A stretch of 64,000 bases of DNA. Source: an uncultured Flavobacteriaceae bacterium. GTDB taxonomy: Bacteria; Bacteroidota; Bacteroidia; Flavobacteriales; Flavobacteriaceae. The position numbers and the translations under genes are program-made. Below, in pieces: positions 57,152 to 64,000 of the stretch (its first letter is position 1; each line of letters starts with the position of its first letter). The DNA is taken from assembly GCA_943789365.1 (NCBI GenBank), contig CALSTV010000001.1, forward strand, positions 2,170,001 to 2,234,000, in the 5' to 3' direction. A model generated the notes under the pieces. The model ran no database searches. It saw only the letters and a list, made by a program, of their open reading frames with translations, and was not told the origin of the DNA.

Positions 57152-57178
57152 AAGAGGAGTAAACACCTCTTTTTTTGT
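57152..57178 (+). terminator. Terminator after the 50-residue protein
   Basis: AAGAGG and CCTCTT pair around AGTAAACA and are followed by seven more Ts. Confidence 0.75.
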
Positions 57179-57197
57179 TGTAAATCTCTGTTCGCTT

Positions 57198-57227
57198 TTG
57201 TCATTCGAATTATTGTTGTTATATTTG
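57198..57227 (+). promoter_or_regulatory. Promoter of the rimP-nusA-infB operon
   Basis: TTG at 57198-57200 and TATATTTG at 57220-57227 are separated by exactly 19 bp, a full consensus match. Confidence 0.8.
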
Positions 57228-57255
57228 CACCGTAAAAACAAGATTAATGTGAATG

Positions 57256-57282
57256 AAGGGGACTTACAAGTCCCCTTTTTTA
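57256..57282 (+). terminator. Terminator-like hairpin in the rimP leader
   Basis: AAGGGGACTT and AAGTCCCCTT form a GC-rich stem followed directly by a T-tract. It lies between the promoter and the rimP start at 57292, so it may be an attenuator for the operon that encodes NusA. Confidence 0.65.
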
Positions 57283-57291
57283 TACTAAAAG

Positions 57292-57753
57292 ATGAATAAA
57301 GAGCACATAAAGCAGTTGGTTGAAGTTGCCTTGTCTGAAAACGATAGTTTGTTTTTATTGAGTTTAGAGTTTTTGTCTGATGGTAAGATTTCTATAGTCA
57401 TAGATGGAGACAATGGTGTGCCATTGAATGAATGCATACGAGTGAGTAGAGCAGTTGAAGGAAACTTGGATAGAGAAGAGGAAGACTTTAGTTTAGAAGT
57501 AAGTTCTCCGGATGTTGCAAAGCCACTACTGGTATTACGTCAGTATAAAAAAAATATAGGTAGAACTTTGGAGGTGAAAACCTCAGAGTCAAAAACAGAA
57601 GGAAAGTTGGTTGAGGTTGCAGAAGATGCTATTGTTTTACAATGGTCTGCTCGAGAGCCAAAACCAATTGGAAAAGGAAAAGTTACTGTGGTAAAAACAG
57701 CTACAATTCCATATGATAAAATTATAGAAGCAAAAGTAAAGCTAATTTTTTAA
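57292..57753 (+). CDS. rimP: Ribosome maturation factor RimP
   Basis: A 153-residue RimP, needed for 30S subunit maturation. The N-terminal alpha/beta domain (DNGVPLNECIRVSRAVEG, the conserved RimP motif, then FSLEVSSPDV) is followed by an SH3-like C-terminal domain (KTEGKLVEVAEDAIVLQW). It starts the usual rimP-nusA-infB operon; nusA follows after 13 bp. Confidence 0.95.
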   Translation: MNKEHIKQLVEVALSENDSLFLLSLEFLSDGKISIVIDGDNGVPLNECIRVSRAVEGNLDREEEDFSLEVSSPDVAKPLLVLRQYKKNIGRTLEVKTSESKTEGKLVEVAEDAIVLQWSAREPKPIGKGKVTVVKTATIPYDKIIEAKVKLIF

Positions 57754-57766
57754 CGAGTAAGGTGAA

Positions 57767-59017
57767 ATGGAAAATATAGATTTAATTAATTCATTTTCAG
57801 AATTTAAAGATGATAAAAGCATCGATAGGGTAACGTTAATGTCTATCCTAGAAGAAGTCTTTAGAGCAGCATTGAAACGTAAGTTTGGATCCGATGAGAA
57901 CTTCGATATTATCATCAATCCAGATAAAGGAGATTTGGAGATTTGGAGAAATAGAGTCGTTGTTGCCGATGGAATGTCTGAGGATGATAATGAAGAGATA
58001 GAATTGGCTGAGGCTAGACTTATTGAACCTGATTTCGAAATTGGAGAAGATGTGTCTGAAGAGGTGAAGTTATTTCAGTTAGGAAGACGCGCTATTTTGG
58101 CTTTACGACAAAATTTGATTTCTAAAATATACGAACATGACAGTACAAACATCTTTAAACAGTTCAAAGAATTGGAAGGTGATTTGTATTCGGCAGAAGT
58201 ACACCATATCAAACACAATGCAATTATCTTATTAGATGATGAAGGTAACGAATTGGTATTGCCAAAGAGTGAGCAAATTAGATCGGACTTTTTTAGAAAA
58301 GGGGAGTCTGTAAGAGGAATCATTAAATCTGTGGAATTACGCGGTAATAAGCCGGTTATTATTTTGTCTAGAACAGCGCCAGGATTCTTGTCTAAATTGT
58401 TTGAACAAGAAATTCCTGAGGTATTCGACGGTTTGATTACTATTGAAGGTGTTGCCAGAATACCTGGAGAAAAAGCAAAAGTAGCCGTAGATTCTTACGA
58501 CGATAGAATTGATCCAGTTGGAGCATGTGTAGGAATGAAAGGTTCTAGAATCCATGGAATTGTTCGTGAATTAGGGAATGAAAATATTGATGTGATTAAT
58601 TACACAAAAAACACTCAGTTATTTATTGCGAGAGCTTTAAGTCCAGCTAAGATTGTTTCTATGGACATTACACAAGAACCAGAAGAAGGAAAAAAAGGAA
58701 GAGTAGATGTGTTTTTAAGACCTGAAGAGGTTTCTAGAGCCATTGGTAGAGGGGGTGTAAATATCCGTTTGGCGAGTGAATTGACTGGTTTTGAGATCGA
58801 TGTTCAAAGAGAAGGAGTAGAAGATGAGGATGTAGAATTGACTGAATTCTCTGATGAAATCGAAGCATGGGTAATTCAAGAATTTAAGAAAATTGGATTG
58901 GATACTGCAAGAAGCGTTTTAGATAAAGACGTAGATGAATTGGTAAAAAGAACGGATTTAGAAGAAGAAACTATTTTAGAAGTTCAAAAAGTACTGAGAG
59001 AAGAGTTCGAAGCTTAG
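57767..59017 (+). CDS. nusA: Transcription termination/antitermination factor NusA
   Basis: A 416-residue NusA. Domains: N-terminal RNA polymerase-binding domain (about 1-125), S1 domain (about 130-200), and two KH domains (about 200-345, with DPVGACVGMKGSRIHGIV and AIGRGGVNIRLASELTG). The short acidic C-terminus is typical of Bacteroidota. It modulates pausing and termination. It is in the operon between rimP and infB. Confidence 0.97.
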   Translation: MENIDLINSFSEFKDDKSIDRVTLMSILEEVFRAALKRKFGSDENFDIIINPDKGDLEIWRNRVVVADGMSEDDNEEIELAEARLIEPDFEIGEDVSEEVKLFQLGRRAILALRQNLISKIYEHDSTNIFKQFKELEGDLYSAEVHHIKHNAIILLDDEGNELVLPKSEQIRSDFFRKGESVRGIIKSVELRGNKPVIILSRTAPGFLSKLFEQEIPEVFDGLITIEGVARIPGEKAKVAVDSYDDRIDPVGACVGMKGSRIHGIVRELGNENIDVINYTKNTQLFIARALSPAKIVSMDITQEPEEGKKGRVDVFLRPEEVSRAIGRGGVNIRLASELTGFEIDVQREGVEDEDVELTEFSDEIEAWVIQEFKKIGLDTARSVLDKDVDELVKRTDLEEETILEVQKVLREEFEA

Positions 59018-59154
59018 TAAGTTAATGGCTTATGAAGTAAGAAAGTGAATATAAGTAATAGAATCGAAGCATTGGTTTGAAAGCCAAAAAAACAAACCAA
59101 CCCACCATAATTAGGGAAAAGCGAATTTTACGATTCAACAACAATAAATAAGAT

Positions 59155-61938
59155 ATGGCTGAAAACAAAACAATACGACTCAATAAAGTTCTTAGAGAAC
59201 TTAATATTTCATTGGACAGAGCTGTTGAGCACTTGGCAAGCAAAGGTGTTGAGGTAGAGGCGCGTCCTACTGCCAAAATTTCTAATGATGTCTATGAGGT
59301 TTTATTAGAAGGTTTTCAGACAGATAAAAATAAAAAAGCAGCTTCAAAGGAAGTTGGTGAGGAGAAAAAGAAAGAAAAAGAAGAGCTACGATTGGCGCAA
59401 GAAGCTGAATTAGAAAAGAAACGCCTTGCAGAAGAAGCTAGAAGAACCGTAGTAAAAGCGAAAGCTGAAAAATTAGAACTGAAAACTGTTGGGAAAATTG
59501 AAGTGCCTGGGTCTGAACCTGCTTCTGTAAAAAAGGAGGACACTCAAAAAAGTGAAGAAGTTGTAGAGAAAACAACGCAAACTGTTGAAGAACCAGTGGT
59601 TGAAGTAGCAGAAACCGTTAAAGAAAAACCGGTTGTAGAAGAAAAGACAGAAACACCAGAAAAAAAGATTGCTACAAAAGCGATAGATCAAGCTCAAGAT
59701 TTTAAGGAACAAAAAGAAGCGCCTAAAAAGCAGCAAGTTGAAGAAGAAGTTAATGCTGAAGATGCTGAGAAACTAGAGACTAAATATAAGAAATTAGACG
59801 GACCTAAATTAACAGGTGCGATTATTGATTTAAAACAGTTTGAACGTCCGAAGAAGAAGAAAGAGGATTCAAAACCAGGTGAAGGAGGAGACAAAAAGAA
59901 AAGAAAACGAATTGTAAAACCTGCAAATACTGGGCGTAAACCAGGAGGGAATGGTCCTAATACTAGAGGTCAATTTAACAAAGGGAAAGGTAGAAATCAA
60001 CGACCAAACCCTGCAATAAAGAAAGAAGAGCCTACGGAGGCAGAAGTGCAAAAGCAAGTGCGTGAAACACTTGAAAGACTGCAAGGGAAATCAAACAAGA
60101 ACAAAGGAGCTAAATACCGTAGAGATAAAAGAGATTTACACCGTCAACAAACAGATATAGATATTGAGCAGGCTGCTGCAGACAGTAAAGTGTTAAAGGT
60201 AACTGAATTTGTTACCGTTGGGGAAGTTGCAACCATGATGGATGTAGCACCTACACAGATTATTTCTGCATGTATGACTTTAGGAATGATGGTAACCATG
60301 AATCAGCGTTTAGATGCTGAAACATTAACGATCGTTGCTGATGAATTTAATTATTCTGTTGAATTTATAGGGGCGGAAGTAGAAGAATCTATTCAAGAAG
60401 AAGTTGATAGAGAAGAAGATTTAACACCAAGGGCTCCAATTATTACAGTAATGGGGCATGTTGATCACGGAAAAACATCGCTACTAGATTATATTCGTAA
60501 AGCAAATGTAATCGCAGGAGAATCAGGAGGAATTACCCAACATATTGGTGCTTATTCCGTTGAATTGACAGGAGGTCAAAGAATTGCTTTTCTTGATACA
60601 CCGGGGCATGAGGCCTTTACTGCCATGAGAGCGCGTGGTGCACAAGTAACAGATTTGGTAATTATTGTAATTGCGGCGGACGATGATGTGATGCCACAAA
60701 CAAAAGAGGCAATTAGTCATGCCCAAGCAGCTGGTGTGCCGATCGTATTTGCCATAAATAAAATTGACCGACCTGCGGCCAATCCAGACAATGTAAAGCA
60801 ACAATTGGCATCTATGGATTTATTGGTTGAAGACTGGGGTGGAAAAATTCAATCACATGATGTTTCCGCAAAAACAGGACTTGGAATTGATGAGTTGCTA
60901 GAAAAAGTATTGCTAGAAGCTGAAATATTGGACTTGAAAGCAAATGCAAGTAAACGTGCTTCAGGTACAGTTGTGGAAGCCTTGTTAGATAAAGGTAGAG
61001 GATATGTATCTACAATTATGATTCAGGCAGGTACATTGAAAATTGGTGATTATGTATTGGCAGGAAGACATAGTGGTAAAGTAAGAGCTATGTTCGATGA
61101 GAGAGGAAATAATCTAAAAGAAGCAGGGCCTTCAACGCCAGTTTCTTTGTTAGGTTTGGATGGAGCACCACAAGCAGGAGATAAATTTAATGTATTTGAA
61201 GACGAAAGAGAAGCGAAACAAATAGCGACTAAACGTTCTCAATTACAACGTGAACAATCTGTAAGAACTCAAAAACATATTACGTTAGATGAAATTGGAC
61301 GAAGAATAGCATTAGGTGATTTTAAAGAATTGAACATTATCTTGAAAGGGGATGTGGATGGTTCTGTAGAAGCCTTGACAGATTCTTTCCAAAAACTATC
61401 TACTGAAGAAATTCAAGTGAATATAATTCATAAAGGAGTTGGAGCTATAACAGAATCCGATGTGTTGTTGGCTTCGGCGTCTGATGCCATTGTAATTGGA
61501 TTTAATGTCCGACCTTCTGGAAATGCAAGAACGATTGCAGATACAGAAGAAGTAGATGTTAGAATGTATTCTATTATTTACGATGCAATCAACGACCTTA
61601 AAGATGCGATGGAAGGTATGTTGTCTCCAGATATGAAAGAGGAGATAACGGGTACTGCTGAAATTAGAGAAGTATATAAGATTTCTAAAGTAGGTAATAT
61701 TGCTGGTTCAATGGTGTTAACAGGAAAAGTAAAACGCGATTCTTTAGTGCGTGTAATTAGAGATAGTATTGTCGTATTTACAGGTGAATTTGCTACCTTA
61801 AAACGTTTTAAAGACGATGTGAAAGAAGTAGCAAAAGGTTACGATTGTGGTATGCAGATTAAGAGTTTTAACGATATTAAAGTTGGAGATGTTATTGAGG
61901 CATACGAAGAGGTAGCTGTTAAGAAAAAACTGAAGTAA
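59155..61938 (+). CDS. infB: Translation initiation factor IF-2
   Basis: A 927-residue IF-2. The N-terminal third (about 60-330) is a charged, low-complexity Glu/Lys region followed by a Gly/Arg/Asn/Lys-rich stretch. The GTPase domain starts about residue 430 with GHVDHGKTS (G1), DTPGHE (G3) and NKID (G4), then domains II-IV that bind initiator tRNA. It ends in EVAVKKKLK. The gap after nusA is 137 bp. Confidence 0.97.
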   Translation: MAENKTIRLNKVLRELNISLDRAVEHLASKGVEVEARPTAKISNDVYEVLLEGFQTDKNKKAASKEVGEEKKKEKEELRLAQEAELEKKRLAEEARRTVVKAKAEKLELKTVGKIEVPGSEPASVKKEDTQKSEEVVEKTTQTVEEPVVEVAETVKEKPVVEEKTETPEKKIATKAIDQAQDFKEQKEAPKKQQVEEEVNAEDAEKLETKYKKLDGPKLTGAIIDLKQFERPKKKKEDSKPGEGGDKKKRKRIVKPANTGRKPGGNGPNTRGQFNKGKGRNQRPNPAIKKEEPTEAEVQKQVRETLERLQGKSNKNKGAKYRRDKRDLHRQQTDIDIEQAAADSKVLKVTEFVTVGEVATMMDVAPTQIISACMTLGMMVTMNQRLDAETLTIVADEFNYSVEFIGAEVEESIQEEVDREEDLTPRAPIITVMGHVDHGKTSLLDYIRKANVIAGESGGITQHIGAYSVELTGGQRIAFLDTPGHEAFTAMRARGAQVTDLVIIVIAADDDVMPQTKEAISHAQAAGVPIVFAINKIDRPAANPDNVKQQLASMDLLVEDWGGKIQSHDVSAKTGLGIDELLEKVLLEAEILDLKANASKRASGTVVEALLDKGRGYVSTIMIQAGTLKIGDYVLAGRHSGKVRAMFDERGNNLKEAGPSTPVSLLGLDGAPQAGDKFNVFEDEREAKQIATKRSQLQREQSVRTQKHITLDEIGRRIALGDFKELNIILKGDVDGSVEALTDSFQKLSTEEIQVNIIHKGVGAITESDVLLASASDAIVIGFNVRPSGNARTIADTEEVDVRMYSIIYDAINDLKDAMEGMLSPDMKEEITGTAEIREVYKISKVGNIAGSMVLTGKVKRDSLVRVIRDSIVVFTGEFATLKRFKDDVKEVAKGYDCGMQIKSFNDIKVGDVIEAYEEVAVKKKLK

Positions 61939-61960
61939 TAGCTTTTTAGATACATATATA

Positions 61961-61992
61961 AAACTCGTTAGGAACCACTAACGAGTTTTTTT
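61961..61992. terminator. Bidirectional terminator between infB and the T9SS protein
   Basis: AAACTCGTTAG and CTAACGAGTTT form a perfect 11-bp stem with loop GAACCA and a T-tract on the plus strand. The minus strand has an A/T-rich flank, so it may also stop the converging gene. Confidence 0.85.
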
Positions 61993-62017
61993 GTGGTATC
62001 AAAGTATGTGAATATTA

Positions 62018-64000
62018 CTAATACAGGGCTATTTTCTTGGTTATGTTTCCGCTTGATGTTTTAATTTGAAGGACATAGACGCCTTGAATTTTTGCGGGTA
62101 ATAGGTATTCGTTGTTCGGAGTTGCATCAAAAATCTGCTCTACAATACCCAGTATATTATACAAGCTTAATTTTTCTATTTGCAGTTGACTACCGCTAAC
62201 AACCGTTAATTTATGAAGATTGGCATCGTACTTTATAGAAAATGTATCTTCTGCTTCCAGAGTAGTTTCTAAAGTTAAGGCATTGTGAAATGTAATAAAG
62301 AAGCGATCGGTATACACACCGGTCTGGAGATATAAATCAATGTGATTATCAGATAGATTGTAATAAGTACTGGTAATAGCATCGTATAAATACACAGTTT
62401 CATTTACGTTTGTTTTTTCGTCGATACCCAAGGTTATAAGATCATTTTCTGAAATTTGAATGGCAATAGGTATTTCCATTGCTGCTGAGATTGGAGCGAC
62501 AGAAGCAATTGAGTATTTGTTTTCATTGATTGGGAATTGCCAATAGGCATCCGTTGGTTGAATGTCAAAAGCATAGCTGTCATAACCATTTTCATAGCCA
62601 AAAGTACTCGTGGTTAGGAAGGAAATACCAAGTTGTCTGTGTATTCTAATTCCGTTCTCATTTGTGTAGTCAAAACCAAATTTTAATATAGGTACCGATA
62701 CACTGCTTTTCGTTTTTTTAAGTTGTTTTGATTTTAAAAATACGGCAGAGGTTTCTCCTCCTTGGATATGATCCTGAGGTCTTTGTGAATTGTTGAATTC
62801 AAGTGTTCCACCATCTGCAATAGTACTAACAAAGAAACCCTGTCCTATTGCTATATGAGAATCTGGGGTAATAAAGCTTATGGTGTCTGTGTGGCTTCCC
62901 ATATTGATAGAAGATGCGGCCACCCCCATTGTTGTATTTCTGGTAGCATAACCTCCGGCATAATTGTTTTGATAATGACCTTTTTCTTCTCCATCTATAA
63001 GTTCACCTCTGTGCTCCCAAAAATATATAGAACCATTGATTACCGCTGTATTGTCTTCAATAAATTTCTTTATATTCATATGACTTGGATAAGGGTTTCC
63101 TAAAAGACTATTGCTATTTCCCAAAAGTTCAATTTCAATAGTTCCGTCATTAGGTGTGCCGACAAAGGTAAAGTTCTGTTTTGGCGTATTGGTACTCTTC
63201 ATGGTGTAACCTTGTCCAACAGCTATAGTGCCAGTTTCTCTTTTTTGTACCCATTCACTCGTGGAGGTTCCATTTAAATACGACCATATCCAATAGTTGG
63301 CAATGGTTATTGGGTCTGTGTTACCGTTTCCGTTATAAGTATCGGCGCTAAAGTTAATGTTTTTGGCTTCGGAAGTTTCAGAAGTGGGAATGGAACCATC
63401 ACGTAAGATTTCGCTCAAAATATAACCAGTGTCACCTGTTTCTTTTACGACTGGACTCGACCAGTAATTGTATCTGTAATGGTTGGGTACAGTTGCTTTT
63501 TGGTCAATATAAATTTGACCACTTCCTTCTACTTTTGACGGTCCTTCGTGGGCTTGTATCAACTGTGCGCCTTCCATCAGCCGCAATTCACCGTCGAGAA
63601 TTAACGCATCGTGTACATGTACGTGAAGGTTAGGCTCAACAACAAGTTTTGTATTTTCCTTAATCCAAAGGCAGCCTACGTCAATATCGTCTGCAAGAAC
63701 AGCATGGTTTTGCGTACCATTCGTATCTATGATTAACAGGTTGTTGTCGCTTGAAGAGATATGCCCCTGATCAACGTAGGGAGCACTCCGAGATTGGTCA
63801 TCTTCTTCCCAGTAATCCAAAGACCCTTTCCAATGAATGATTTGTTGGTCTGTTTTTTTTGCGAAGGTAAAATAGTTAACACCGTCGAAATCATAGTTAG
63901 CGTTAAGAGAGGAAACCGTATTGATGGTTGAAACGTTGAAAGGGACTTCAGTTACGTCGGAAGAAAACGTAGGGTCGCTGGAAACCATTAAATTAATGAT
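62018..64000 (-). CDS. Large type IX-secreted protein (5' end outside window)
   Basis: A minus-strand frame of about 661 codons that stays open to the window edge; an internal ATG at 63988 is not necessarily the start. The protein has repeated beta-rich stretches (LWIKENTKLVVEPNLHVHVH, LILDGELRLMEGAQLI), then a segment common in Bacteroidota surface proteins (YNYWSSPV, LLGNPYPSHMNIKKFI, GQGFFVSTI), and a C-terminal type IX sorting domain (YNILGIVEQIF, YVLQIKTSSGNITKKIALY). It is probably exported to the surface by the gliding-linked secretion system. No catalytic motif is visible, so a specific function cannot be named. Confidence 0.8.
   Translation of the reverse strand: MINLMVSSDPTFSSDVTEVPFNVSTINTVSSLNANYDFDGVNYFTFAKKTDQQIIHWKGSLDYWEEDDQSRSAPYVDQGHISSSDNNLLIIDTNGTQNHAVLADDIDVGCLWIKENTKLVVEPNLHVHVHDALILDGELRLMEGAQLIQAHEGPSKVEGSGQIYIDQKATVPNHYRYNYWSSPVVKETGDTGYILSEILRDGSIPTSETSEAKNINFSADTYNGNGNTDPITIANYWIWSYLNGTSTSEWVQKRETGTIAVGQGYTMKSTNTPKQNFTFVGTPNDGTIEIELLGNSNSLLGNPYPSHMNIKKFIEDNTAVINGSIYFWEHRGELIDGEEKGHYQNNYAGGYATRNTTMGVAASSINMGSHTDTISFITPDSHIAIGQGFFVSTIADGGTLEFNNSQRPQDHIQGGETSAVFLKSKQLKKTKSSVSVPILKFGFDYTNENGIRIHRQLGISFLTTSTFGYENGYDSYAFDIQPTDAYWQFPINENKYSIASVAPISAAMEIPIAIQISENDLITLGIDEKTNVNETVYLYDAITSTYYNLSDNHIDLYLQTGVYTDRFFITFHNALTLETTLEAEDTFSIKYDANLHKLTVVSGSQLQIEKLSLYNILGIVEQIFDATPNNEYLLPAKIQGVYVLQIKTSSGNITKKIALY

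Noticed and set aside
59300-60084. Minus-strand Phe/Ser/Leu-rich ORFs inside infB
   Set aside because: They are shadows of the Lys/Glu-rich N-terminal region of IF-2 on the plus strand.

Overview
The window looks like the chromosome of a marine member of the Flavobacteriaceae (phylum Bacteroidota). Several independent signs agree. Secreted proteins carry C-terminal type IX secretion sorting domains. The gliding genes gldE and gldD lie next to mutY and ssb. Promoters have the Bacteroidota form TTG-N17-23-TAnnTTTG. The DNA is AT-rich, and there is a sulfatase-rich polysaccharide-degradation cluster.

Layout. (1) 1-26826 is a carbohydrate-degradation region. It holds a lipoprotein of DUF6259-like appearance (cut by the window edge), a collapsed sulfatase remnant, a GH2 enzyme, an SGNH/SASA esterase, a carboxypeptidase-regulatory-domain protein, three S1-type sulfatases, a small lipoprotein, two large multidomain parallel beta-helix proteins for type IX secretion, a LacZ-type GH2 broken by one extra G, an SGNH hydrolase and a GH26 enzyme. 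No SusC/SusD pair or regulator is visible, so the locus probably continues to the left. Sulfatases with galactosidase-type GH2 enzymes and esterases suggest a sulfated, acylated algal galactan-like substrate; this is inference. (2) 26851-39432 is mostly housekeeping: CPBP protease, a candidate small RNA, a MarR regulator, greA, purK-purE, an oxidoreductase pair, rng, a 29-residue basic protein, HU, mutY, ssb, gldE, gldD and a TauE-type permease. (3) 39638-45367 is a tRNA-Ser followed by a 133-bp tandem repeat array and then a restriction-modification island bounded on the right by a partial copy of the same repeat. The island encodes an HTH regulator, a beta-class DNA methyltransferase, a nuclease-methyltransferase fusion and a RAMA-domain protein. 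The first three carry 14 apparent single-base insertions and no deletions or substitution stops. (4) 45404-52970 holds a YegP-like protein, two tRNAs, an octanucleotide repeat array, and a cytochrome oxidase accessory operon (ctaB, two subunit III genes, subunit IV, SCO, DUF420). (5) 53052-64000 holds an M3 peptidase, a MoeB/ThiF-rhodanese protein, two tiny membrane proteins, the rimP-nusA-infB operon, and the 3' part of another type IX secreted protein.

The most promising non-coding signals are a possible ~147-nt structured RNA on the minus strand at 27567-27713 with its own promoter and terminator, terminator-like hairpins in the greA and rimP leaders, a GNRA-capped hairpin in the RNase G leader, and a palindrome between the promoter boxes of the YegP-like gene. 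All calls come from reading the sequence; no database search was run.
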